A stretch of 11,252 nt of DNA from Candidatus Altarchaeota archaeon (GCA_018221005.1 JAAOXW010000001.1:1-11252), one strand, 5' to 3'. Counted from the stretch's first letter, positions 5,537 to 11,248 are shown. The notes: generated by a model not told the origin, from the sequence alone. A program made the numbers and translations.

Positions 5537-6319
5537 GTGCAAATCGAGCTCGACACAGGTAAAACTGCCTCGCAGAATGCAGGGGACCTATTTACTAAGG
5601 CTAAGAAGCTAGAAGACAAAGTAAAGAAGGCAGAAGCCGCTATGAAGGGCTTACTCGACCGAATTGAGCAACTCAAGAAGAAAAAGGACGAGGCACCAAA
5701 GGACCAAGTACTCAAAGAGAGGAAACCCAAGGGCAAGTGGTATGAAAGCTTCAGGTGGTTCTTTTCCAGTTCAGGTAAACTCATTGTAGGGGGTAGAGAT
5801 GCAACAACTAATGATATTTTGATGAAGAAGCACATTGAGAAAGACGAGTGGGTCTTTCATGCAGACATAGTGGGTGCGCCCTTTGTCGCCATAAAAGCCA
5901 AACCGGAAACGGTTACGAAAGAAGACCTCAAGGAGGCCGCCGAAGCGGCCGGTATTTTTTCGAGGGGATGGAAACTTGGATATGGCTCCCTCTCAATTTA
6001 CTATGCCCCACGTGAACGGTTCACAAAGCAAGCACCTTCTGGAGAATATGTCAAGAAAGGTGCCTTCATGGTTTATGGTAAGAAGGAATGGCAAACTATT
6101 GAAATGAGGGCTGCCGTTGGAATTAAAGACGGAAAAGTTACAGGTGGGCCTATTTCCGCAATTACAAGCTGGGCAGACACCGCTGTGTCCATTGAACCTG
6201 GGCACCTCAAACCGGGTGAGATTACAAAAAAAATTGTGAGAACACTAAAAGCACCCGCCGATGATATTCAAAAGGCTCTGCCGGCCGGCAAGTCACAAGT
6301 AATAAAACAAAAAAAATAA
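5537..6319 (+). CDS. NFACT-R (DUF814) protein lacking NFACT-N, Rqc2/NEMF-related
   Basis: Full-length archaeal NFACT proteins (Rqc2/NEMF/RqcH relatives of about 600-700 aa that bind stalled large ribosomal subunits) have NFACT-N, HhH, coiled-coil and NFACT-R parts. This 260-residue protein starts at the coiled coil (about 14-52; QNAGDLFTKAKKLEDK matches the usual entry into it) and holds NFACT-R: KWYESFRWFFSS (67-78), GGRDATTND (85-93), VFHADIVGAPFVAIK (106-120), SRGW (142-145) and PSGEYVKKGAFMVYGKK (167-183). A Lys-rich tail follows. The missing NFACT-N domain carries the Asp-Arg pair needed for C-terminal tailing, so tailing by this protein alone is unlikely. The GTG at 5537 follows an in-frame TGA (5522), and the TATA box is about 25 nt upstream, so the gene is not a simple tail of a frameshifted longer gene. 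A separate NFACT-N gene may exist elsewhere. Confidence 0.88.
   Translation: MQIELDTGKTASQNAGDLFTKAKKLEDKVKKAEAAMKGLLDRIEQLKKKKDEAPKDQVLKERKPKGKWYESFRWFFSSSGKLIVGGRDATTNDILMKKHIEKDEWVFHADIVGAPFVAIKAKPETVTKEDLKEAAEAAGIFSRGWKLGYGSLSIYYAPRERFTKQAPSGEYVKKGAFMVYGKKEWQTIEMRAAVGIKDGKVTGGPISAITSWADTAVSIEPGHLKPGEITKKIVRTLKAPADDIQKALPAGKSQVIKQKK
5901..5960 (+). other. Two hairpins and a T-run inside the NFACT-R gene
   Basis: AACCG-GAAA-CGGTT (5901-5914) is a perfect 5-bp stem with a GNRA loop. It is followed by GGCCGC-CGAA-GCGGCC (5935-5950), a perfect 6-bp all-GC stem. GGTA and then six T residues (5955-5960) come next. The second hairpin plus T-run looks like an intrinsic terminator, but it sits mid-gene. 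It may reflect regulation, or codon choice for an Ala/Glu-rich helix. Confidence 0.45.
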
Positions 6320-6327
6320 ATAAAAAA
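6302..6327 (-). terminator. T-rich terminator after ssb
   Basis: Read on the minus strand, runs of six, three, eight and four T residues follow the SSB stop codon by about 15 nt, overlapping the end of the convergent NFACT-R gene. Archaeal RNA polymerase terminates at such T-rich stretches. No hairpin is needed or seen. Confidence 0.6.
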
Positions 6328-6341
6328 GGTAGAAAGAGCCT

Positions 6342-6710
6342 TTAGAAGTTTCTTCGTGGAGGCGCCTCAACAAATTTCTCAGAAACGTTATTCTCAGTAT
6401 TTGCTTCGACGGTCTCTTCGCTTGACTCCATAGAACCGTATTTGCCCGTATTTACTCTCATTGAGTTTCGGAAGGTGTTAACATACACATTCTTCAGGGC
6501 GTAAGTCTTGTCTAATTCAACCTGGTCAATTGCATCATCCCATAGTGATAGGATGATAGTTCCAGTTTCATCCCCAATCAGGAATTCTGCAACTCTGTGC
6601 TGTCTTCCTGAGGACCTAACTGTAACTTCTCTCTCGTCTAATTTTTCCACAACCCGAACGGTCATGTCCAATCCCCTGCTTCTAGGGGTAAGTTCTTCAA
6701 TTTTTGTCAT
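6342..6710 (-). CDS. Single-OB-fold single-stranded DNA-binding protein
   Basis: A 122-residue protein with one OB fold, like the simple SSB of Sulfolobus and the OB domains of archaeal RPA. Conserved features: IEELTPRSRGLDMTVRV (4-20), REVTVRSSGRQHRVAEFLIGD (27-47), GDETGTIILSLWDD (46-59), and YVNTFRNSMRVNTGKYGSME (76-95). W57 and F80 are likely base-stacking residues. After residue 95 comes an acidic, Ser/Asn-rich tail that ends in PPRRNF, where other proteins could bind. The ATG at 6710 has GGTGAG five bases upstream. It would protect ssDNA in replication and repair. It stands alone, divergent from the FAD dehydrogenase and convergent with NFACT-R. Confidence 0.88.
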   Translation of the reverse strand: MTKIEELTPRSRGLDMTVRVVEKLDEREVTVRSSGRQHRVAEFLIGDETGTIILSLWDDAIDQVELDKTYALKNVYVNTFRNSMRVNTGKYGSMESSEETVEANTENNVSEKFVEAPPRRNF

Positions 6711-6754
6711 TTAACTCACCAATTGTTTCAATTATTTGATGGCAAACTTGACAC

Positions 6755-6762
6755 ATTATAAG
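6755..6762. promoter_or_regulatory. TATA-like box between ssb and the FAD dehydrogenase gene
   Basis: ATTATAAG with a palindromic TTATAA core (6756-6761) is the best promoter element in the 115-bp gap. Leftward it predicts transcription from about 6732 with a 20-nt leader holding GGTGAG for ssb. Rightward it predicts a start near 6785 and a 40-nt leader. Bidirectional use is an inference. Confidence 0.45.
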
Positions 6763-6825
6763 TTTGTGCATTCCCATGCCAAAAACCATAAAAAAGCTGA
6801 AGAGCAACCCCACAAGGTAGAGACA

Positions 6826-8133
6826 ATGGTAAAAAGACCTCGTGTCGTAGTGGTTGGCGGCGGTCCTGCGGGCATCTTTGCAGCCCTTAAGCTTGCAAAG
6901 TACGCACAAGTTACACTCTTAGAAAAATCAAAAAACATTGGTGGATCTGGACTATACTCTGACGGCAAAATAAATTTTCACCCACAAATTGGCGGGGACA
7001 TCAGTGATTTTGTATCGATGGATGAAGCTTGGATGATTGTTCGTGAACTTGAAAAAATTTTCAAAGAGTTTGGTGTGGAGGGGGAATACCCATCAGACCA
7101 AATTGAAATGCTCCTAAGAAAAGCGACGTCGAGTGATATAAAATTCATTCCTGCAAAGCTAGCGCATGTTGGCTCTGATTGTCTACCCGACCTCATGAAA
7201 AAATTCCAGAAAAGACTTGAAGATGATGGAGTTGAAATAAAGTTTCAAGAATCAGTAGTGGATCTGCGATGTGAACGCGAAAAAGTTGCCGCAGTAATTA
7301 CAAAAAATGGGGAAGTTCCTTGTGACTTTGTACTTTTGTGTCCCGGCAGGTCCGGATCATTTTGGCTCAGAGAGATGGCTGAAAAACACAACTTCACTTT
7401 CCGTCACAACTACATTGACATCGGTGTTCGAGTTGAGTTTTCCTCAAAAGTAATGGATGAAATTACCATTGACAATAAAATATGGGACCCGAAATTTCAC
7501 ATCATTACTCCCAGTTATGATGGTTTTGTAAGAACCTTCTGTTCAAACCCAAGGGGCTTTGTTACTAAGGAAGCGTATGGGAAAGGTTTATTGGGTGTGA
7601 ATGGACATGCAATGAAAAATATTCATTCAGAAAATTCAAACTTTGCGTTACTAAATAGAGTGAACCTAACCCACCCGCAAGAGGACACCACACAATATGG
7701 GGAGTCCATTGTAAAGTTAGCCAATATTCTTGGGGGCGGAAAGCCATTATTACAGCGGTTAGGGGACTTACGGAAGCACAAGCGGAGTCACTGGGAGAGT
7801 ATTAAAAAAAGTAATATTGTTCCAACCCTAAAAGATGTAACCCCAGGGGACCTCTCAATGGTACTCCCACATAGAATCGTGGTTAATATAATAGAGGCAC
7901 TTGAGATGCTCGATAAAGTAATGCCGGGGGTGGCATCAAATAGCACCCTGCTCTATGCACCAGAAGTTAAATTTTATTCGATGAGAGTGAATGTAGATAG
8001 TAACTTAAAAACTAATCTTGATAATTTATACGTGGCAGGTGATGGGGCGGGATTGAGTAGAGGTATAAATGGAGCTGCAGAAACTGGTATGCTTGCTGCG
8101 TTTGGAATTATTGAAAAGATAAAAGGTGAATGA
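6826..8133 (+). CDS. FAD-dependent dehydrogenase (COG2509)
   Basis: A 435-residue flavoprotein of the COG2509 group of uncharacterised FAD-dependent dehydrogenases. The dinucleotide-binding site is VVVVGGGPAGIFAALKL (7-23) with acid E33, followed by GGSGLYSDGKIN (39-50). The C-terminal FAD-contact motif is YVAGDGAGLSRGINGAAETG (about 402-421), preceded by APEVKFYSMR, which is characteristic of this group. Substrate unknown. The frame is open further upstream (ATG 6739), which would add 29 residues (His/Lys-rich, unlike the family start) and run across the TATA-like box. ATG 6826 has AAGGTAGAG just before it and is preferred. The dUTPase ATG follows this gene's TGA by one base, so they form an operon. 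Confidence 0.85.
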   Translation: MVKRPRVVVVGGGPAGIFAALKLAKYAQVTLLEKSKNIGGSGLYSDGKINFHPQIGGDISDFVSMDEAWMIVRELEKIFKEFGVEGEYPSDQIEMLLRKATSSDIKFIPAKLAHVGSDCLPDLMKKFQKRLEDDGVEIKFQESVVDLRCEREKVAAVITKNGEVPCDFVLLCPGRSGSFWLREMAEKHNFTFRHNYIDIGVRVEFSSKVMDEITIDNKIWDPKFHIITPSYDGFVRTFCSNPRGFVTKEAYGKGLLGVNGHAMKNIHSENSNFALLNRVNLTHPQEDTTQYGESIVKLANILGGGKPLLQRLGDLRKHKRSHWESIKKSNIVPTLKDVTPGDLSMVLPHRIVVNIIEALEMLDKVMPGVASNSTLLYAPEVKFYSMRVNVDSNLKTNLDNLYVAGDGAGLSRGINGAAETGMLAAFGIIEKIKGE

Positions 8134-8134
8134 A

Positions 8135-8602
8135 ATGTTTATTCCAGGTAATGAAGTTGCAAAAAATCTAGAAGGCGTAAATGAAGAACAAATTCAACCG
8201 GCGGGCGTTGACTTAACAGTCGATGCAATATGGGAGATGGATAGCTCCGGAGAATTGGACTTTTCAAATAAGAGTCGAAAAATTCCAAAGGGACGGGAAC
8301 TTGACTTCGAATCACCCATTCACTTGAATCCGGGCGGATACTTAGTAAGATACGGGGAGAAAATCTCAATTCCAAAAGATTGTGTTGGAATGGTTCTTCC
8401 CCGCTCAAGCTTAATGCGAATGGGAGCAACCCTAGTGAGTGCACTTTGGGACCCTGGATATACAGGGCGTGGAAAGGGCTTACTAATTATTACCAACCCA
8501 CATGGAATAGACTTACACCCCAATGCAAGAATTGGGCAGATGACGTTCTTTCGTGGGGATGCAAAGGGTACTTACGAAGGTTCCTATCAAAATGAAGAGT
8601 AA
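8135..8602 (+). CDS. dut: Deoxyuridine 5'-triphosphate nucleotidohydrolase (archaeal dUTPase)
   Basis: A 155-residue enzyme of the Dcd/Dut superfamily that hydrolyses dUTP to dUMP, keeping uracil out of DNA. Motifs in order: QIQPAGVDLTVD (19-30), LPRSSLMRMGATL (88-100), ALWDPGYTGRGKGLLIITNP (103-122), RIGQM (132-136) and YEGSYQ (147-152). dCTP deaminases have an acidic catalytic residue after the PG-G turn; here the corresponding part reads GRGKGLL, and the WDPGYTGR form is that of archaeal dUTPases, so dUTPase is preferred. AAGGTGA (8123-8129), which overlaps the end of the upstream gene, supports ATG 8135 rather than the in-frame GTG 8126. Directly downstream is ndk, another nucleotide-pool gene. 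Confidence 0.9.
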   Translation: MFIPGNEVAKNLEGVNEEQIQPAGVDLTVDAIWEMDSSGELDFSNKSRKIPKGRELDFESPIHLNPGGYLVRYGEKISIPKDCVGMVLPRSSLMRMGATLVSALWDPGYTGRGKGLLIITNPHGIDLHPNARIGQMTFFRGDAKGTYEGSYQNEE

Positions 8603-8612
8603 AGTTTTTTTA
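8603..8612 (+). promoter_or_regulatory. Possible weak TATA element before ndk
   Basis: A T-rich TTTTTTTAAG stretch just after the dut stop is centred about 26 nt before ATG 8634, so ndk may have its own leaderless transcript besides read-through from dut. The match to a TATA box is poor. Confidence 0.3.
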
Positions 8613-8633
8613 AGGGCGGTCACAAGCATCTCC

Positions 8634-9236
8634 ATGACAAAAGAAAGAAGTTTCGTAATGCTCAAGCCAGAAGTTGCAAAAAGACAATTAGTAGGTAAAA
8701 TCATAAGTAGGCTGGAAGAAAGTGGCCTAAAACTTGTTGCAATGAAGCTGGTTAAGCCCACCCCAACAATGGTAGAAAACCACTACCCCAGTGACAATGA
8801 GTGGCTCATTTCAGTTGGAAACAAATCAATTGGGGGTTATAAAAAATTAGGGATGGATATTACTAAGGAAATGAAAACAAATGATCCCCTTGAGATTGGT
8901 AAAATAATCAAAGGCTGGTTAATCAAGTACGTATCTAGCAGCCCAGTTGTTGCAATGGTTTGGGAAGGAAACCGAGCAATAGACATTATTCGAAAACTTG
9001 CAGGAAATACTGAACCCCTTTCAGCAGACTCTGGAACAGTTCGAGGAGATTTTGCATTCGACTCGTTTGAACACGCCAATAGACAATTCCGAGCACTCTT
9101 CAACATGATGCATGCGAGCGCAACCACAGAAGAGGCAAAAAATGAAATATCGCTCTGGTTTAATCAAAGTGAAATCTTTGACTACAAAACGGGAATAGAT
9201 TTAATTTGGAAAGACTTGCTTGAAAAAATAAAGTGA
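8634..9236 (+). CDS. ndk: Nucleoside diphosphate kinase, long form
   Basis: Transfers the gamma-phosphate from NTPs to NDPs through a phosphohistidine. It begins in the family way with ERSFVMLKPE (4-13; K11 conserved) and LVGKIISRLEESGLKLVAMKLV (19-40). The phosphate-site region is VVAMVWEGNRAIDIIRKLAGNT (105-126) and SGTVRGDFAFDS (133-144). The active histidine is H160 in NMMHASAT, followed by EISLWFNQSEIFDY. At 200 residues it is about 50 longer than standard enzymes, with extra sequence around 60-95 and 142-155, as in some archaeal forms. The usual H-G-S-D reads H-A-S-A; the lost Asp is structural rather than the phospho-acceptor. ATG 8634 is preferred; ATG 8592 inside dut is possible. It converges on the eL8-eS28-eL24 operon that normally carries ndk on the same strand. 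Confidence 0.88.
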   Translation: MTKERSFVMLKPEVAKRQLVGKIISRLEESGLKLVAMKLVKPTPTMVENHYPSDNEWLISVGNKSIGGYKKLGMDITKEMKTNDPLEIGKIIKGWLIKYVSSSPVVAMVWEGNRAIDIIRKLAGNTEPLSADSGTVRGDFAFDSFEHANRQFRALFNMMHASATTEEAKNEISLWFNQSEIFDYKTGIDLIWKDLLEKIK

Positions 9237-9257
9237 ATAGTCACTCATTATTTTTTT
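9225..9257. terminator. Bidirectional hairpin terminator between ndk and eL24
   Basis: AGTGA-ATAG-TCACT (9232-9245) is a perfect 5-bp stem and 4-nt loop at the convergent junction. On the plus strand it is followed by CATTA and then a run of seven T (9251-9257). On the minus strand it is followed by TTATTTTTTC. It contains the ndk stop codon and lies just after the eL24 stop. The stem is short, so the T-runs may matter more. Confidence 0.5.
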
Positions 9258-9412
9258 GTCTTGCGTACCCACTTAACTTTTCTTGGGTTTCTCCCCATCA
9301 AAAAGTTCTTTTCACACTTGCTGTTGCAGAATTTTAGTGAAGACCCGTCATTCTTGACCAGAGTGATTCCTCTGTTGTTCATAACTTCCCTATTACAGAA
9401 TGTGCACATCAT
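9248..9412 (-). CDS. rpl24e: Large ribosomal subunit protein eL24 (L24e)
   Basis: A 54-residue zinc-ribbon ribosomal protein. The zinc ligands C3-x2-C6 and C29-x3-C33 are intact. Other family marks are VKNDGSSLKFCNSKCEKN (19-36) and the basic end GRNPRKVKWVRKTKK (40-54). This matches the usual archaeal length. The start is the first of two tandem ATG codons (9412 and 9409); the eS28 stop overlaps it as ATGA, so it is coupled to eS28. The canonical Gly/Pro-rich turn after the first cysteine pair is replaced by MNNRG. Last gene of the operon. Confidence 0.93.
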   Translation of the reverse strand: MMCTFCNREVMNNRGITLVKNDGSSLKFCNSKCEKNFLMGRNPRKVKWVRKTKK

Positions 9413-9810
9413 CGTCTCGCCTCCAACTTCCTAGCTTGCATGGCTGTTTCAGACAGAAGGAGTATGTCTCCAACTTTAACAGGGCTCTTAACATTCCGGA
9501 TTAAAACTTTTCCAGAATCTCTGCCCTCGAGCACCTCACAACGAACCTGAATGATTTCACCCCTAACTCCTGTTCTCCCCACTAATTCTACAACTTTGGC
9601 GGGAAACCCACCGAGTTGGTCCACCTGCGCTTCGGGAGCAACCTTAGTTTTAGTAGCAACTTTCGGAGTTACCTTAGCGGGTGCCTGTTGAGTTTTTTTC
9701 GGAGCCTTGGATTTTTCAACTGGCTCTTCGAGTTTTTTGGCGGGGACTTTGGGAGTTTTAACTACTTCCACCTTTTTCTCCACCTTGACTACTTCCTTCT
9801 TTTCTGCCAT
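9409..9810 (-). CDS. rps28e: Small ribosomal subunit protein eS28 with long N-terminal extension
   Basis: The last 66 residues (68-133) are an eS28 core: GGFPAKVVELVGRTGVRGEIIQ (67-88), VLEGRDSGKVLIRNVKSPVKVGDILLL (93-119) and a final LSETAMQARKLEARR. The first 66 residues are an added Lys/Ala/Pro/Val-rich low-complexity segment made of KVEKKVEVVK-like and KVATKTKVAP-like units, probably disordered and RNA-binding; ordinary eS28 is about 70 aa in total. The family signature near the end, normally ETEREAR, reads ETAMQAR, and the usual NVKGP reads NVKSP. ATG 9810 is chosen because AAGGG lies 8 bases upstream; ATG 9816, two codons earlier, is also possible. It sits between eL8 (19 bp after its stop) and eL24 (ATGA overlap). 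Confidence 0.88.
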   Translation of the reverse strand: MAEKKEVVKVEKKVEVVKTPKVPAKKLEEPVEKSKAPKKTQQAPAKVTPKVATKTKVAPEAQVDQLGGFPAKVVELVGRTGVRGEIIQVRCEVLEGRDSGKVLIRNVKSPVKVGDILLLSETAMQARKLEARR

Positions 9811-9829
9811 CGTCATACCCTTGATTCAC

Positions 9830-10201
9830 TTATGCTTTCTCTTTGCTAAGAGCTTTCAATTTCTTAACTGCATCATCAAGTGCAGCTTTAGCATCTCCAG
9901 CTTCAAGAACAACACCACTAGCACATCCAACCTCAAGACCTAATGCAGCACCCAACTCTTGCTTTGTGGGAATTTCTACAAAGGGAATATCTTTTTCTTC
10001 ACATAAAATTGGTATGTGCATAACAATTTCCTTTGGTTCCACGTCGGCAGCGGCTGCCACAAGTCGAGCTTTCCCGCGCTCAATGGCTTTAGTTACTTCA
10101 TTAGTACCTTTCTTAATTTTTCCTGACGTTCTAGCTTTTTCAATAATTTGCAGAACTTTCTCTATCAATTCCTTGGGAATTTCTTTTTTATTTTCCGTCA
10201 T
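9830..10201 (-). CDS. rpl7ae: Ribosomal protein eL8 (L7Ae), kink-turn RNA-binding protein
   Basis: A 123-residue member of the L7Ae/L30e family. It binds kink-turns in 23S rRNA and, in archaea, is also a core protein of box C/D and H/ACA RNPs and of RNase P. The RNA-contact loop KKGTNEVTKAIERGKARLV (30-48) is intact, followed by AADVEPKEIVMHIPILCEEKDIPF (51-74) and LGAALG (83-88). The first GTG of the frame (10210) lies inside GAGGTGA, which is the Shine-Dalgarno site, so the start is ATG 10201, five bases further on. A TATA box at 10234-10241 would start transcription near 10211, giving a leader of about 10 nt. First gene of the eL8-eS28-eL24 operon. Confidence 0.95.
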   Translation of the reverse strand: MTENKKEIPKELIEKVLQIIEKARTSGKIKKGTNEVTKAIERGKARLVAAAADVEPKEIVMHIPILCEEKDIPFVEIPTKQELGAALGLEVGCASGVVLEAGDAKAALDDAVKKLKALSKEKA

Positions 10202-10233
10202 CGGATTCACCTCGGAGTTGTCCGGGTGAGAGC

Positions 10234-10241
10234 TTTATAAA
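10234..10241 (-). promoter_or_regulatory. TATA box of the eL8-eS28-eL24 operon
   Basis: TTTATAAA, a near-consensus and palindromic box, lies about 36 nt before ATG 10201 and just after the stop of the RAM-domain gene. It predicts a short leader containing GAGGTGA. Confidence 0.7.
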
Positions 10242-10242
10242 A

Positions 10243-10503
10243 TTACTGCACCTTATGACATTCCTTTATGGTGTTTATCGATACAAAGGTAGTAGTTCTT
10301 TCCACATATTTCCACTGAAGTACCGCCTTGACAAATTTTTCCAAACCCATCATACCCTTGAAAGTTCCCATAAATACAATGTCAAAGTCGCCGGTGACCT
10401 CATATGCACAAATGACCTCGGGTCGATCCTTGAGTAGATTCCCAATCTCACCCAAGCGTCCGCCTCTAGATTTTATTCCAATCATCGCTCGGATTTCTTC
10501 CAT
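10243..10503 (-). CDS. Stand-alone Lrp/AsnC effector-binding (RAM) domain protein
   Basis: An 86-residue protein consisting only of the C-terminal ligand-binding/oligomerisation domain of Lrp/AsnC regulators. The alpha-beta pattern is complete: an opening strand (RAMIGIKS, 5-12), LGEIGNLLKDRPEVICAYEVTGDFDIVF (17-44), a helix (LEKFVKAVLQ, 54-63) and VERTTTFVSINTIKE (67-81). GDFD matches the G-[DN]-[YF]-D signature. No helix-turn-helix is present. The ATG at 10503 has a TATA-like box 24 nt upstream, so the protein is complete rather than a fragment. Such domains form rings and can sense amino acids or pair with full Lrp proteins; ligand and partner are unknown here. Confidence 0.85.
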   Translation of the reverse strand: MEEIRAMIGIKSRGGRLGEIGNLLKDRPEVICAYEVTGDFDIVFMGTFKGMMGLEKFVKAVLQWKYVERTTTFVSINTIKECHKVQ

Positions 10504-10523
10504 TACTGAAAAACCGCAGAAAC

Positions 10524-10530
10524 ATTATAG
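10524..10530 (-). promoter_or_regulatory. TATA-like box of the RAM-domain gene
   Basis: CTATAAT on the minus strand is centred about 24 nt before ATG 10503, consistent with a leaderless transcript. Confidence 0.5.
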
Positions 10531-10564
10531 TAGTTTTGGTAAAATTCAGACGATAAACACCAGT

Positions 10565-11248
10565 TTAAGCGTGTTTTATGAGGTAATCTGAGAGGGAATG
10601 AAGTCTTAAGACTCCGGGTTGGTGTCCTCCCCCTGGCTTGAAGGTACCTTTGTTTTCTGAACTGAGAGTAATTATGAGATTTTCTCTGATTTCAGGGTGT
10701 CTCTCAAAAACCCCCTGAGTTTGGAGCTCAGAAAAAATGTGCATACCTTGTTTCTCCGCCTCATCATCTGTTTCCCCTGCTGCAAAAATAGTCATTATTT
10801 TCCTCCCCTTTGGACTCACAGAAATAAAACCGGCCCTTGAGATTTCTCCAATATTGACTTGGAACGCATTACTTATACTCCATCTATTACGACCAAGCAA
10901 CCAGACAAATAGAAATTCGCCCGGAAGGCGGTTCCAGGTGAGATTGCCCAATAGGACCTGCTCAAGCGCGGAGGAGTAATTGAAAATTCCTGGGCTGAGA
11001 AGTTGTTCCAACCGTTTTCTGAGTTCCTTTGGCTTAGCCATCAAATCGAGTAGATTGTTATCTGGGGTGGCGTCGTCCTCCATGGCCTTTTGAAAACTAG
11101 TGCCAATGATGTGGGTAGGTATGACAGATTCTCGAGCTAGCCAATTCAAAACCTCCAGCAAGGTCTTTGGACGCCCCCCTTCGCCACCAACCATGAGATG
11201 CTCCATGGCATTGATAATTGCGGCTGATGATGCGGGGTCAAGAGGCAT
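10565..11248 (-). CDS. Unknown protein (N-terminus may extend past window)
   Basis: A 227-residue reading frame from ATG 11248 that I do not recognise. The single further upstream codon visible is open (His), so the true start may lie outside the window. The first third (1-100) is helical and polar, with an LRKRLEQLL helix (76-84). The middle (about 97-150) is denser in hydrophobic and aromatic residues (NLTWNRLPGEFLFVWLLGRNRW, then ISRAGFISVSPKGRKIMTIF), as in an alpha-beta domain. A Gly-rich loop FKPGGGHQPG (203-212) lies near the end. No signal peptide, cysteine motif or catalytic signature that I can name. It lies 61 bp upstream of the RAM-domain gene on the same strand. The TATA-like box in the gap suggests the two are transcribed separately. 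Confidence 0.65.
   Translation of the reverse strand: MPLDPASSAAIINAMEHLMVGGEGGRPKTLLEVLNWLARESVIPTHIIGTSFQKAMEDDATPDNNLLDLMAKPKELRKRLEQLLSPGIFNYSSALEQVLLGNLTWNRLPGEFLFVWLLGRNRWSISNAFQVNIGEISRAGFISVSPKGRKIMTIFAAGETDDEAEKQGMHIFSELQTQGVFERHPEIRENLIITLSSENKGTFKPGGGHQPGVLRLHSLSDYLIKHA

Noticed and set aside
5279..5542. Histone read from the upstream ATG at 5542 (87 aa)
   Set aside because: The extra 18 residues run through the TATA box and are unlike any histone N-terminus. ATG 5488 gives the normal 69 aa.
6736..6825. Longer FAD dehydrogenase starting at TTG 6736 or ATG 6739
   Set aside because: No TATA box or ribosome site precedes it, the added segment is unlike the family start, and it covers the likely promoter. 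ATG 6826 is just before the FAD-binding motif.
8135..8602. dCTP deaminase instead of dUTPase
   Set aside because: The acidic residue expected in the deaminase after the PG-G turn is absent (GRGKGLL). The WDPGYTGR, RIGQM and YEGSYQ pattern is that of archaeal dUTPases.
8837..9127. Minus-strand 96-codon frame inside ndk
   Set aside because: It lies wholly opposite the conserved NDP kinase core and has no start context.
9616..10229. Plus-strand frames opposite eS28 and eL8
   Set aside because: Phe/Ser-rich products of reading Lys/Glu-rich ribosomal genes backwards; no independent start signals.
10202..10229. Inverted repeat TCACC...GGTGA around the eL8 ribosome site as a riboswitch-like sequestering stem
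   Set aside because: From the TATA position transcription should start near 10211, so the left arm (10225-10229 on the plus strand) would not be in the mRNA.
10202..10233. L7Ae kink-turn autoregulatory element in the leader
   Set aside because: No tandem G-A/A-G pairs with a 3-nt bulge can be drawn, and the predicted leader is only about 10 nt.
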